From contig NZ_WHOY01000031.1 of NCBI RefSeq assembly GCF_009765445.1, forward strand, positions 4,418,139 through 4,482,138: a stretch of DNA of 64,000 nt, given 5' to 3'. This DNA comes from Pantoea sp. BAV 3049 (GTDB lineage Bacteria; Pseudomonadota; Gammaproteobacteria; Enterobacterales; Enterobacteriaceae). The notes under the pieces are model-generated. The model worked only from the letters and a program-made list of their open reading frames with translations. It had not been told where the DNA came from and made no database searches. A program made the translations under genes and the position numbers. This document shows, piece by piece, positions 35,364 through 44,782 of this stretch (positions are counted from its first letter, which is position 1; each line of letters opens with the position of its first letter).

Positions 35364-36788
35364 TTGGCTAAATATCAGCAGTTAATCGATCAAGTTCGGC
35401 AGCAGATCGTCAGTGAGATCTGGTTGCCGGGTGAAAAGCTTCCCTCTCTGCGTGAGCAGGTCTCGCTGAACGGCATGAGCCTGATGACGGTGATGCATGC
35501 CTATCAGGTGCTGGAGAGCCAGGGCTGGATCCAGTCCCGCCCGCAGTCCGGCTACTACGTTGCACCCCGCGCGGAGTTTCTCAGCCAGCCTGCCGGGCAC
35601 CTGAAGGTCCAGCTGGCCGAGTCGGTGGATATCAATGCCTTTATTTTCGATGTGCTACAGGCCTGCCGCGACCCCGCTATTGTGCCTTTTGGCTCTGCCT
35701 TTCCCGATCCGGGACTGTTCCCACAGCGTCAGCTGATGCGTTCACTTACCGCTGTGTCGCACTCGCTCAAGCCTGCTGATGCCCTTAATAATTTGCCACC
35801 GGGTAATGAGACACTGCGTAAAACGCTGGCGCAACGTTATGCCCTGCAGGGCATTCAGGTATCGCCGGATGAAATAGTGATCACCAACGGGGCGATGGAA
35901 GCGCTGAACCTGAGCATGCAGGCAGTGACCGAGCCGGGTGACTGGGTGGCGATAGAAAATCCCTGCTTCTACGGGGCATTGCAGGTGATTGAGCGGCTCA
36001 AGCTGAAAGCCGTGGCGATCGCCTCCGATCCGCAGCATGGTCTGGATCTCGAAGAACTTTCCGGGGCGCTGGAGCGCTGGCCGATCAAAGCCTGCTGGAT
36101 GATGACCAACCAGCAGAACCCGGTGGGCTGTACGCTGAGCAAAGAGAAAAAGCAGCAGCTGGTGACGCTGCTGGCAAAACACCAGGTGACGTTGATTGAA
36201 GATGATGTCTACAGCGAGCTCTATTTTGGCAGTGAAAAGCCGCTGCCCGCCAAGGCTTTTGACCGGGACAGCAGCGTGCTGCACTGCTCATCATTCTCAA
36301 AAAATCTGGTGGCGGGCTTTCGGGTGGGCTGGGTTGCCGCCGGTAAGCATGCCCAGCGTATTCAGCGTCTGCAGCTGATGAGCACGCTCTCCACCAGCGC
36401 CCCAATGCAACTGGCGCTGGCAAACTATCTGGGTACCCGCAGCTACGACAGCCATCTGCGGCGGCTGCGCCAGCTTCTGGAGCAGCGTAAGACCCAGGCG
36501 CGGGCCTCACTGAAACGCCACCTGCCTGCCGCCGCGCGGATTAACGATTCGCAGGGCGGCTATTTTCTGTGGATTGAGCTGCCCCGGCAGATCAACACTA
36601 CTGACCTGTATTACCTGGCGCTGCAACACAATATCAGTATTGCGCCCGGTAAAATGTTCTCTTCCGGCGAGCAGTACGCCAACTATTTCCGCTTCAACAC
36701 GGCATGGGAATGGGGGGAAGTGCAGGAAGCGGCCGTAGCGACGCTCGGTGGCCTGATTGCCGGAATGCTGTCGGGTCAGCCGGGCTGA
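35364..36788 (+). CDS. ydcR: MocR/GntR-type regulator with aminotransferase domain, YdcR-like
   Basis: A 474-residue protein: GntR winged helix (about residues 1-70, PGEKLPSLREQVSLNGMS) fused to a fold-type I aminotransferase domain. The PLP site is HCSSFSKNLVAGFRVGW with the Schiff-base Lys. It is strongly similar to E. coli YdcR. The TTG start at 35364 is supported mainly by that homology (AKYQQLIDQVRQQI vs KKYQQLAEQLREQI); the binding site is weak. MocR proteins are usually PLP- or amine-sensing activators. The target here is unknown; ylaC is convergent 10 bases away. Confidence 0.88.
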   Translation: MAKYQQLIDQVRQQIVSEIWLPGEKLPSLREQVSLNGMSLMTVMHAYQVLESQGWIQSRPQSGYYVAPRAEFLSQPAGHLKVQLAESVDINAFIFDVLQACRDPAIVPFGSAFPDPGLFPQRQLMRSLTAVSHSLKPADALNNLPPGNETLRKTLAQRYALQGIQVSPDEIVITNGAMEALNLSMQAVTEPGDWVAIENPCFYGALQVIERLKLKAVAIASDPQHGLDLEELSGALERWPIKACWMMTNQQNPVGCTLSKEKKQQLVTLLAKHQVTLIEDDVYSELYFGSEKPLPAKAFDRDSSVLHCSSFSKNLVAGFRVGWVAAGKHAQRIQRLQLMSTLSTSAPMQLALANYLGTRSYDSHLRRLRQLLEQRKTQARASLKRHLPAAARINDSQGGYFLWIELPRQINTTDLYYLALQHNISIAPGKMFSSGEQYANYFRFNTAWEWGEVQEAAVATLGGLIAGMLSGQPG

Positions 36789-36798
36789 CCCGCGAAAC

Positions 36799-37281
36799 TC
36801 AGACGCTGGAGGCGGGCTGCTGGCCCCAGGTGAGATGATAGACATCATAAAAGTCCACCTCGCCTTTTAGCGAGATCAGCTTTTCAATGCCTTTTTTGAC
36901 GTTATCCGGGACCTGATTACTGGAAAGAATATCCTGAATCGCTTGCTGCGACAGGGTACGCACGTAATACCATTCCCCGTTATAACAGACACGCAGGTCC
37001 AGCGTATCAATATCCTCAAAGCGGTAACGCGGATTCACATCCAGCATCATCAGGCCGCTCATCAACAGTACGAAAAAGGTCGCGCCCCAGAATGCAGGCC
37101 AGCCAAGAAACTCGGTGGTGAAAATTAACGCCACGGTCAGGGCATAACAGACATACATTGACGCCCACAGTCCGGGGTGATTTTTTAAAAAGGTAAAGCT
37201 GAGGCGCGGTTTATTATCACGCTGTTCTTCACGGTTCAGCGTGTCGATTTCACGAAGCAGGATTTGTTTGACGTCTTCCAC
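36799..37281 (-). CDS. ylaC: YlaC family inner-membrane protein
   Basis: A 160-residue protein with two central membrane helices and cytoplasmic ends. REEQRDNKPRLSFTF, HPGLWASMYV, NPRYRFEDIDTLDLRVCYNGEWY and KGEVDFYDVYHL match E. coli YlaC. I placed the start at GTG 37281, because GGGAG lies 7 bases upstream and the N-terminus then aligns with the family; the frame could open 10 codons earlier. Function is unknown. It lies away from the usual ylaC site near hha. Confidence 0.88.
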   Translation of the reverse strand: MEDVKQILLREIDTLNREEQRDNKPRLSFTFLKNHPGLWASMYVCYALTVALIFTTEFLGWPAFWGATFFVLLMSGLMMLDVNPRYRFEDIDTLDLRVCYNGEWYYVRTLSQQAIQDILSSNQVPDNVKKGIEKLISLKGEVDFYDVYHLTWGQQPASSV

Positions 37282-37437
37282 AATGGATCTCCCAACTGAT
37301 TCTGCTAACACTTAATCACAGGTTGTCAATTCACGGCAGACACAGTTAGGGTAAATAAAGCTATAACAGTTGCGCTGAAATGGGGAGTTTTTAGAGCTTT
37401 TAGGACATAATTTCCTCCAGATTGGGAAAGAGAAGAG

Positions 37438-38445
37438 ATGACTAAGGAAATAATGAAACAGCTACTCAGAAGCACTCTTTTTATCACCGCAATTGGCAGT
37501 GCTTGTCCCGCGCTGGCAATCGACTGCGGCAAACCTTCCAGCATTGTAGAGAATACCATTTGCAACTCTTCCCAGCTCACCTGGCTTGACTCGGTAATGA
37601 GTAATGCTAATCGTGAGGCGCTGGCGGGAAAAAATGCGGCGCCCGCTCTTCAGCATATTGAAAAGTGGCATGATTCACGGAACGCCTGCACCTCCATCAA
37701 TTGCCTGCGTTGGGCATATCTTCAGGGACTTAGCACACTGTACCAGGCACCGGAAAATTTTAACTGGAACGGTACCTGGTGGAATACTTCGGCTACCAAT
37801 GGCAACGGCGGGAAAATCGTCATCAGCAAAGCCAGTGAGTGGGCGTTCGATTTTTCCGGGGAGATATGGGGAGGCGTATACAAATCGGCCCTGCGCAGCA
37901 ACGTGAAGAAATACTGGGGGCTGGGCTTTACCGATCGCATTGCATGGGGCGGCGATTGTAGCGTGCTGTTTATTCCACGGCCCGACGGAAAAATCGAGAT
38001 TAACAGTGATAACAGCGGCAGCTGTAAGCTGCTGATGCAGGATTACATCACTATTGATGGCGTGTATCAGCGATCGGATATCGATCCCCGTCCGGCCGCC
38101 ACATTACAGTCGATAGGCGTGTTACCGACCAGAGCGCTGGATGAGCGCTTCCGCCAACTGGCCGGTAAGGATTATCTGAAGTATGTTTGGGCGGCAAACA
38201 ACGTCCTGTATTCGGAAGATCAGGACGATATTGGCGCAACGGTGCTGACCTTATCGGTTAAAGGGGCTGCCAGCCGTAATGCGGCGATCATCATGTATAC
38301 GCCGGAAGGTAAAATCTGGGCAATGCTGGTCACGCCGGATGCCGGTAAAGAAAACAAAATCAGCATCAGCTATATCACCACCGAAGAGGGTGACAAAACC
38401 CCGCCCAAAACGCTGACTAACTGGCGGGCTTTGTTCCTGGATTAA
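37438..38445 (+). CDS. Secreted protein with LprI-like (DUF1311-type) N-terminal region
   Basis: A 335-residue exported protein. A signal peptide (LLRSTLFITAIGSACPALA) is followed by a cysteine-paired segment, DCGKPSSIVENTICNSSQLTWLDSVMSNAN and then NACTSINCLRWAYLQGLSTLY, in separate stretches. This pattern resembles the LprI/DUF1311 family of periplasmic proteins, some of which inhibit lysozyme. The remaining ~220 residues are not recognised; a beta-rich domain with two further cysteines is likely. Start is ATG 37438 or ATG 37453. It is bounded downstream by a terminator just before the Flag-2 locus, so it may mark the original chromosome edge. Function uncertain. Confidence 0.6.
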   Translation: MTKEIMKQLLRSTLFITAIGSACPALAIDCGKPSSIVENTICNSSQLTWLDSVMSNANREALAGKNAAPALQHIEKWHDSRNACTSINCLRWAYLQGLSTLYQAPENFNWNGTWWNTSATNGNGGKIVISKASEWAFDFSGEIWGGVYKSALRSNVKKYWGLGFTDRIAWGGDCSVLFIPRPDGKIEINSDNSGSCKLLMQDYITIDGVYQRSDIDPRPAATLQSIGVLPTRALDERFRQLAGKDYLKYVWAANNVLYSEDQDDIGATVLTLSVKGAASRNAAIIMYTPEGKIWAMLVTPDAGKENKISISYITTEEGDKTPPKTLTNWRALFLD

Positions 38446-38473
38446 GTGGGCCAGCGGCCGGCATACGGCTTAA

Positions 38474-38507
38474 CTCAGGGCGGATAGCCCCCTGAGCTTT
38501 TCCCTTT
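38474..38507 (+). terminator. Terminator of the LprI-like gene
   Basis: CTCAGGG (38474-38480) pairs with CCCTGAG (38490-38496) and is followed by CTTTTCCCTTTTT. It separates the secreted-protein gene from the convergent lfhA. Confidence 0.65.
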
Positions 38508-38510
38508 TTG

Positions 38511-40616
38511 TCAGGTTACCGTGCCGACAATCCGTAAATCCACTTCATCAGGCACCTCATTGTAAGAGAGAATATGCAGCCCGGCGGCGAACAGTCTGGA
38601 ATAGCGGGCTATCAGCGGGCGCAGTTGCGGGGTGACCAGCAGCACCGGCGTCAGGCTTTGCGCCTTCAGCTGTTCCAGCACCACCGGCAGCGTGGACTGC
38701 AGCTGGGTGAGGATATTGGGATCGACCGGGAAGCTGTCGAGACTGACCTTGCCAGCCTGCTGTGCCTGGCTCAGCGATCCGAGCAGCAGCGTTTCCAGTT
38801 CATTATCCAGCGTGTAAGCCGAAAGCGGTTTGTTATCCGGCGCGATTGCCGCCACCAGCGCCCGCCGCAGCGCAAACCTCACGTCGGAAGCCAGCAGGAT
38901 GGCATCTTTGGTCAGTGCGGCGCTCTCCACCAGCGTGGTGCCGATGGTGGCGATATCCTTCAGCGAAACCTGCTCCTGCAGCAGCAGGCGATAGACCTTG
39001 AGCTGCTGGCTATAGTTCAACGCAATATTCAGCTCTTCCGCCAGCCTCGGCGCAACAGCGGAAAGGCGCTGGTTGAGCGGGGTGATATCATCAAAATTAA
39101 ACAGCTCCGGCAAATGTTCCCTGGCGACCTTGTTCACATGCGTGGCGATCACGCTGGCGCAGTCCACCACCTGATAGCCGTAGTTGAGTGCTTTAGCCTT
39201 ACTCTCCGGGGTTATCCAGGTCACCGCCAGCCCATAGGCTGGATCGGTATCCAGCACGCCGTCCACTTCGCCATACTGTTCTGCGGTTGGAATTGCCATC
39301 AGCCGGTCGGGATGAACCTCTCCCAGCGCGGTGCGGACGCCGTTCACTTTGATCACGTACTGCACCGGCTTAAGGCGAAAATCTTCGCGGATGGCTATCT
39401 CCGGCAGCAGTACGCCACTGGTTTCTGACACCACCTGACGCACCCCGCGTACCCGTTGGGTCAGGGTATTGCCGCGGGATTTGTCCACCAGTGTCACCAG
39501 TTTATAGCCGAGATAGAGGCTGAGAGGTTCAATCAGCGGAATACTCTGCCAGCTGACGGTCACGCCCTCATCGGCATCCAGCGCACGTGCCACGCTGGCA
39601 AGCTCCTCGTTGCTCTGGGCAGGAGGCTGCACCACACGGCTCTGACGCCAGGCGATAAACAGCATCAGCGCGGTGAAAATCAGGAACACCAGATGCGGCA
39701 TTCCCGGCACTATCGCCAGCACAAACATCACAAAGGCGGCGGTGCAGAGCGTGGCAGGTTTAGCCAGCAGCTGGCTTTTTATCTCATCGGCAATGCCGCC
39801 GCTGTCGTCGTCACTGACGCGAGTGACGATAATCGCCGCCGCAGTGGCTAACAGCAGCGAAGGGATCTGTGCTACCAGCCCGTCACCAATGGTCAGCAGA
39901 ACATACTGTTCAAACGCCTGGCCGGCATCCAGGTTGTATTTAAAGATGCCGATCAGTATCCCGCCGACCACGTTTATCAGCAGGATCATGATCCCGGCGA
40001 TCGCATCACCGCGCACAAACTTCGATGCGCCGTCCATCGCGCCGTAGAAATCAGCCTCATTGGCGACGTCCCGGCGGCGTGCACGGGCCTGTTCCTGATT
40101 AATTAACCCGGCATTCAGATCGGCGTCGATCGCCATTTGTTTGCCGGGCAGGGCGTCCAGCGTGAAGCGGGCCGACACTTCAGAAATACGTTCTGCCCCT
40201 TTGGTCACCACCACAAAGTTGATGATCATCAGGATGATAAACACCACAAAGCCGACCACAAAGTTGCCGCCGATCACCACGTTACCGAAGGATTCAATCA
40301 CCTTACCGGCAGCGCCAATCCCTTCGTGACCCTTAAGCAGTACCACGCGGGTGGAGGCCACATTAAGCGTCAGGCGCATCAGCGTGGTGATCAGCAGCAG
40401 GGTGGGGAACACCGAGAAATCAAGTGGGCGCCTGCTGTTTACGCTGGCCAGCAGCACCATCACCGCCAGCACAATGTTGAAGGTGAACAGCACGTCCAGC
40501 ACCAGCGGTGACAGCGGCAGGATCACCATAGCCAGCACGCACAGCAGCAGCAGCGGCACGCCGAAATGGCTGTTGCGCAGCAGGGCCAGCGTCTGGCGGA
40601 AGCTAAACTTAGACAT
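38511..40616 (-). CDS. lfhA: Flag-2 flagellar export gate protein LfhA (FlhA)
   Basis: A 701-residue FlhA-family protein: about eight N-terminal membrane helices (VPLLLLCVLAMVILPLSP, VLAVMVLLASV) and the FHIPEP-type segment (ARFTLDALPGKQMAIDADL, with FTLDALPGKQ), then a cytoplasmic export-gate domain. It forms the export gate with LfhB. ATG 40616 overlaps the lfhB stop by 8 bases and is chosen over an upstream TTG. It is the last gene of the minus-strand operon lfiMNPQR-lfhBA. Divergence from the primary FlhA and the gene order place it in the Flag-2 system. Confidence 0.93.
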   Translation of the reverse strand: MSKFSFRQTLALLRNSHFGVPLLLLCVLAMVILPLSPLVLDVLFTFNIVLAVMVLLASVNSRRPLDFSVFPTLLLITTLMRLTLNVASTRVVLLKGHEGIGAAGKVIESFGNVVIGGNFVVGFVVFIILMIINFVVVTKGAERISEVSARFTLDALPGKQMAIDADLNAGLINQEQARARRRDVANEADFYGAMDGASKFVRGDAIAGIMILLINVVGGILIGIFKYNLDAGQAFEQYVLLTIGDGLVAQIPSLLLATAAAIIVTRVSDDDSGGIADEIKSQLLAKPATLCTAAFVMFVLAIVPGMPHLVFLIFTALMLFIAWRQSRVVQPPAQSNEELASVARALDADEGVTVSWQSIPLIEPLSLYLGYKLVTLVDKSRGNTLTQRVRGVRQVVSETSGVLLPEIAIREDFRLKPVQYVIKVNGVRTALGEVHPDRLMAIPTAEQYGEVDGVLDTDPAYGLAVTWITPESKAKALNYGYQVVDCASVIATHVNKVAREHLPELFNFDDITPLNQRLSAVAPRLAEELNIALNYSQQLKVYRLLLQEQVSLKDIATIGTTLVESAALTKDAILLASDVRFALRRALVAAIAPDNKPLSAYTLDNELETLLLGSLSQAQQAGKVSLDSFPVDPNILTQLQSTLPVVLEQLKAQSLTPVLLVTPQLRPLIARYSRLFAAGLHILSYNEVPDEVDLRIVGTVT

Positions 40617-41733
40617 GCTCAGTTTTCCCCTCAACAGGAACAGGCATTTGCAGATCCAGCCGTGGCTTCTCGCCTGTACCCTGCCGCCACGCCTTCAGTT
40701 GCATGACATACGACAGGATATGCGCCATCGGTCGGTACAGGGAGGCTGGGATTTGCTGATTAACACGGGTACTGTGATAAATCGAACGCGCCAGCAGTGG
40801 GAACTCTACTACTTCAATCTTGTGTTTCTGCGCCACGCTGCGGATGTGCAGGGCGATATCATCCATCCCTTTCGCCAGAATAAACGGCGCGGCGGCTTTT
40901 TCAGGAGCGTACTTCAGCGCCACTGCGTAGTGGGTTGGGTTCATGATCACCACGTCAGCCCCGGGCACCTGGCTGGAAATCTGCCCCATCGCCATCTGGC
41001 GTTGCAGCTGGCGCACGCGGCCTTTAATCTGCGGATTCCCTTCCTGATTTTTGTATTCGTCGCGCACCTCTTTCTTGGTCATGCGCAGCTTCTTGATAAA
41101 CATGAATTTGCTCAGCGGCACGTCGATAAAGGCAAACACGGCGATGATCATCACAAAGCGCTGCATAATGTCGCCATACTGCTGCAGGCCGGAGACAATC
41201 GCGTCATGCAGAAAGTGGCTTTCCAGATTCAGCAGCTCCGGCAGTTTCTGACGGAGGGTCATCGCCAGCATCGCCAGCAGCACCGCGCATTTGAGAATCA
41301 TCTTCAGCACATCGACAAAATGCTGTTTACCCACCAGCCGTTTCACCCCGGCGATCGGGCTGAGTTTTTTGAAGTCAGGCATGATACGTTTCAGCACGAA
41401 AACCCAGCCGCCGGGCATCAGATTTGCCAGCGCAGCCGAGACCGGAATGGGCACGAGGGTGGCCGCCACCTTGATGACAATCAGCACGTTAAGCAGCATA
41501 AATTCATGCAGCGCGCCGTCGTCGTTGATATGGTCCGCAATGCGCCGCAGGGCAATAAAAGAGCCGTGGATCAGGCTCTGATAGTACGGAAGAAAGGCGC
41601 TGAGGGTTACCAGGCTGGCGATTAGCCCCACCGCCATACCCAGATCTTTCGAGCGGGGAATATCCCCTTTCTCGCGGGATTTTCTCAGCTTAGTGGCACT
41701 GGGCTTTTCAGTTTTATCACCGCTACCGGACAT
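40609..41733 (-). CDS. lfhB: Flag-2 export switch protein LfhB (FlhB)
   Basis: A 374-residue FlhB-family protein: basic N-terminus (GDKTEKPSATKLRKSREKG), four membrane helices, and the autocleavage site NPTH in VIMNPTHYAVALKY. Cleavage between Asn and Pro switches export from rod/hook to filament substrates. Its start overlaps the lfiR stop by one base (TGATG), so translation is coupled. Confidence 0.94.
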   Translation of the reverse strand: MSGSGDKTEKPSATKLRKSREKGDIPRSKDLGMAVGLIASLVTLSAFLPYYQSLIHGSFIALRRIADHINDDGALHEFMLLNVLIVIKVAATLVPIPVSAALANLMPGGWVFVLKRIMPDFKKLSPIAGVKRLVGKQHFVDVLKMILKCAVLLAMLAMTLRQKLPELLNLESHFLHDAIVSGLQQYGDIMQRFVMIIAVFAFIDVPLSKFMFIKKLRMTKKEVRDEYKNQEGNPQIKGRVRQLQRQMAMGQISSQVPGADVVIMNPTHYAVALKYAPEKAAAPFILAKGMDDIALHIRSVAQKHKIEVVEFPLLARSIYHSTRVNQQIPASLYRPMAHILSYVMQLKAWRQGTGEKPRLDLQMPVPVEGKTEHV

Positions 41734-42506
41734 CAGTTCACCTTTAATCGTTCAAGCTGCGCCAGCACGTCGTTGGTCAGCGTCAGATAGTGTTGGGGAA
41801 TGCGGCTGCTCAGCAGCATCAGGCAGAGCAGGCCAAACAGCATGCTGATAGGAAAGCCCAGCGCAAACAGGTTCAGCGTGGGTGAAACCCGGTTCAGCAG
41901 GCCAAAGGTCCCCTGAACAATCAGCATGATGATCACCGTCGGCAACGCCAGCAGAAGCGCACCGGACATCATCCAGCCGAGCCCGGTAGCGAACGTTTTC
42001 AGCGTCAGCGAAGTAATCGCCTGGCCAATCGGCCACATGGCAAAACTTTTGTAGAGGATGGTCACTAACAGCAGATGTCCGTCCATGCCAAAGAACAACA
42101 GGCCGCAGAACACCGCAACAATCTGCGAAATCACCATGGTGGAGCTGCCGCTGCTGGGGTCGTTCATCACCGCCATACCCAGACCCATATTCATCGACAA
42201 AATGGCGCCGGAGGTCTGCAGGGCCAGGATCGCCCAGTTCAGCATCTGCCCGAACAGAAACCCCCAGAGGATCTGTTCGCCGGTGAGGATCAGGGCCTGC
42301 GCGGTCATCAGGTCATGCAGTACCACGTTGTTGCCAATCATCGGGGTGATAATGATGCTCAGCAGCAGCGCCAGACCCACTTTTGCCTTGCGGGGAAACG
42401 AGCGGTGCTCAAACAGCGGACAGAAGTGGAAAAAAGCAGCGATGCGCACCAGCGGCAGCCACAATGCCAGCAGCGGGGCAATCAGGTCCTGAATATTGAT
42501 GCTCAT
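41733..42506 (-). CDS. lfiR: Flag-2 export apparatus protein LfiR (FliR)
   Basis: A 257-residue FliR-family membrane protein with about six helices (LALWLPLVRIAAFFHFCPLF, VGLALLLSIIITPMIG). With LfiP and LfiQ it builds the helical export core. It is one base overlapped with lfhB and 9 bases after lfiQ in the same operon. Confidence 0.93.
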   Translation of the reverse strand: MSINIQDLIAPLLALWLPLVRIAAFFHFCPLFEHRSFPRKAKVGLALLLSIIITPMIGNNVVLHDLMTAQALILTGEQILWGFLFGQMLNWAILALQTSGAILSMNMGLGMAVMNDPSSGSSTMVISQIVAVFCGLLFFGMDGHLLLVTILYKSFAMWPIGQAITSLTLKTFATGLGWMMSGALLLALPTVIIMLIVQGTFGLLNRVSPTLNLFALGFPISMLFGLLCLMLLSSRIPQHYLTLTNDVLAQLERLKVN

Positions 42507-42515
42507 GGTTTTTCT

Positions 42516-42788
42516 TCACCCCAGCAGCGTCGGGGCCTGTTCAAAAATCAACAGGGTGAAGTCAATCAACTGAGTAAGCATCCACTTACCGGCGAAGACC
42601 AGTACCAGCATGGTCATCACCAGCCTGGGCAGGAAGCTCAGCGTCTGTTCGTTAATCTGGGTGGTGGCCTGGAATACGCTGACGATCAGCCCGGTAACCA
42701 GGCTGGGCAGGATCGCCACCACCGAGATCATCAACACCAGCTTCAGGGCCTGGGCGATAATGTCACCGGCCACGTCGAGGGTCATCAT
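42516..42788 (-). CDS. lfiQ: Flag-2 export apparatus protein LfiQ (FliQ)
   Basis: A 90-residue two-helix membrane protein of the FliQ family (IIAQALKLVLMISVVAILPSLV split at residues 10-31, ...VFQATTQINEQTLSFLPRL). Family length is about 89. It overlaps the end of lfiP by 4 bases. Confidence 0.93.
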   Translation of the reverse strand: MMTLDVAGDIIAQALKLVLMISVVAILPSLVTGLIVSVFQATTQINEQTLSFLPRLVMTMLVLVFAGKWMLTQLIDFTLLIFEQAPTLLG

Positions 42789-43549
42789 AATCCCAGCCCC
42801 TGTACGCTGTGGGTCAGCGTGCCGACAATCAGCGACCAGCCGTCACAGAGCACGAACAGGATCAGCTTGAACGGCAGCGAAACGATCAGCGGCGACAGCA
42901 TCATCATCCCCATTGCCATCAGGATGCTGGCGACAATCAGGTCAATCACCAGGAACGGGATATAAATCATAAAGCCGATGCGGAAGGCGGTTTTCAGCTC
43001 ACTCAGTACAAAGGCTGGCGTGACGATGCTTAAGTCCTGCTGTTCCGCTTCACCGCTGGCGTTGGCGATGGTCATAATCTGGGTCAGCGAGGTGGTGCTG
43101 GTCTGCGACAGCATGAATTTCTTCAGCGGGGCCGAACCGGTAGCCAGAGCCTGCTGCAGGGTGATTTGCTCAGCCTGGTAAGGCACCACCGCATCGGTAT
43201 AGATTTTCATCCACACCGGGCGCATCACCAGCAGGGTCAGCACCAGCGCGATGCCGGTCAGCACTTTATTGGGCGGACTTTGCTGCAGGCCCAGCGCCTG
43301 GCGCAGCAGCGACAGCACGATAATGAAGCGGGTAAAGCAGGTCATCATCAGCAGCATCACCGGCAGCAGGCCGAGCAGCGTCATCAGGATCAGAATTTCG
43401 ATCTTGACGCTGTAATCCTGGCCGTTGGTAGTGTTGGTCGCGCTGAACAGCGTCAGCCCGTGGGATTCCGCCAGCGCCAGCGCCGGACACAGCAGCAGCG
43501 TACCGGGCAGAATAGCCCGCGTCAGCCAGCGGGAGGCGGATTGGTTCAT
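42785..43549 (-). CDS. lfiP: Flag-2 export apparatus protein LfiP (FliP)
   Basis: A 254-residue FliP-family protein: signal peptide (LTRAILPGTLLLCPALALA) then the membrane core with MTCFTRFIIVLSLLRQALG, PPNKVLTGIALVLTL and PAFVLSELKTAFRIGF. It forms the pentameric base of the export channel. Its start overlaps the lfiN stop by 4 bases. Confidence 0.94.
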   Translation of the reverse strand: MNQSASRWLTRAILPGTLLLCPALALAESHGLTLFSATNTTNGQDYSVKIEILILMTLLGLLPVMLLMMTCFTRFIIVLSLLRQALGLQQSPPNKVLTGIALVLTLLVMRPVWMKIYTDAVVPYQAEQITLQQALATGSAPLKKFMLSQTSTTSLTQIMTIANASGEAEQQDLSIVTPAFVLSELKTAFRIGFMIYIPFLVIDLIVASILMAMGMMMLSPLIVSLPFKLILFVLCDGWSLIVGTLTHSVQGLGL

Positions 43550-43920
43550 AATGCCAGCTCACCCAGCTCTTTATTGTTGAACTCGATAATGCGCAGGCCG
43601 TATTTGTCGTTGACCACCACCACTTCGGCCTTGCCGAACAGGATGCCGTTCACCTTTACGTCCAGCGGTTCACCGGCCAGCTTGTCCAGCTCCAGCACCG
43701 AGTCGTTGTTTACGTGGATCAGCTCCGCAAGAGAGATCTCCACCGAAGCCACTTCCAGCGTCAGCGTGACCGGAATACGGCTGAACAGTGCCAGATGCCG
43801 CTGTTTATCCTGTGGTGTGGTAGCGGCGCTGTCGCTTACTGTCTCTTCGGCAGGGGCGACATCGTCCAGCGAAAAATCGAAATCCAGCCCGGAGGCCAGG
43901 CTGTCATTGGCATCAGTCAT
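43546..43920 (-). CDS. lfiN: Flag-2 motor switch protein LfiN (FliN)
   Basis: A 124-residue FliN-family protein. An acidic N-terminal stretch of about 45 residues precedes the SpoA domain (IPVTLTLEVASVEISLAEL, GEPLDVKVNGILFGKAEVV, YGLRIIEF). It forms part of the C-ring. ATG 43920 overlaps the lfiM stop; a GTG 12 bases earlier is the alternative. Confidence 0.9.
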   Translation of the reverse strand: MTDANDSLASGLDFDFSLDDVAPAEETVSDSAATTPQDKQRHLALFSRIPVTLTLEVASVEISLAELIHVNNDSVLELDKLAGEPLDVKVNGILFGKAEVVVVNDKYGLRIIEFNNKELGELAL

Positions 43921-44782
43921 GCGTTTGCTCACTGTTAGGATCGGTAAATCCAGAAAAAAAGAGTTTGCCGTGATCTTCAGTAATCACGGCGGTCATCAGC
44001 GGCTGCCGGCCAATAAACAGCGGTACGCGGTCGGCCAGTGAAATGGGCAGAATATCGCCGCTTTTCAGCTGCATCAGGTCCGCCACTTTCAGCGAAACCG
44101 TGGCCAGATGGCCGGTTAAACGAACCGGCAGGGCCATAAAAGAGGTCTGGGTGCTGGCGGATTGTTCCAGTCCCGGACGGGCGCTGCGTTCGGCGCTCTG
44201 GCGCAGTGTGGCGAGCAACCGGTCAACGTGAGCACTGTCCAGCAACAGTGAAAACGTGCCGTCATAGCCGTCGAGGGCAAATTTAATCCGGTAAGACCAG
44301 TTAGTATTCAGCGAGGCGTAGTCAGGATTAATTTGCAGCGAACTGCCAAACAGCGAATCCTCAGTAATCAGCGTGACCAGTTCCTGCGCCAGTTTACTTT
44401 TCAACCGCTCTTCAGTACGGGTGACCGGCGTCTGTTGGGTAGAAATAACCTGTTTGTCCTTGCTCAGACCGTAATAGTCATGCAGAACGCTCAGCAGTAG
44501 AGGGCGGTCAATAATAATGGCCAGACTTCCTGTTTCACTGCTGAATATTTGTGCCTGCTTATGCCAGACATCCATTTCGAAGTGCAGAGACTTTAAAGAA
44601 ATATTGACACGAAATTTTTTCAGGAAAAAGATATTCAGCTTTCCGTCAAAATGATCGTGCTTGTCCAGGAATATTTTCTGGATCTTATGATAAGGTCTTC
44701 CGAGCTTGTTAATTTCTAATTTCATCATCTCAGGATGTTCTCCGTGATGATAAATTCTTACCTTGCTCTTTTTAGGGCCCAT
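43913..44782 (-). CDS. lfiM: Flag-2 motor switch protein LfiM (FliM-like)
   Basis: A 289-residue protein in the FliM position. The C-terminal SpoA-type domain is visible (LPVRLTGHLATVSLKVADLMQL, SGDILPISLADRVPLFIG). The N-terminal part diverges from classical FliM and I do not see the usual CheY-binding N-terminal peptide, in line with Flag-2 systems that may not use standard chemotaxis input. It is first in the minus-strand operon and its promoter lies in 44783-45112. Confidence 0.82.
   Translation of the reverse strand: MGPKKSKVRIYHHGEHPEMMKLEINKLGRPYHKIQKIFLDKHDHFDGKLNIFFLKKFRVNISLKSLHFEMDVWHKQAQIFSSETGSLAIIIDRPLLLSVLHDYYGLSKDKQVISTQQTPVTRTEERLKSKLAQELVTLITEDSLFGSSLQINPDYASLNTNWSYRIKFALDGYDGTFSLLLDSAHVDRLLATLRQSAERSARPGLEQSASTQTSFMALPVRLTGHLATVSLKVADLMQLKSGDILPISLADRVPLFIGRQPLMTAVITEDHGKLFFSGFTDPNSEQTHD

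Noticed and set aside
40351-41625. Long plus-strand open frame (424 codons) over lfhB
   Set aside because: It is an antisense shadow of lfhB/lfhA; codon bias of the GC-rich coding strand explains it and its product has no domain pattern.
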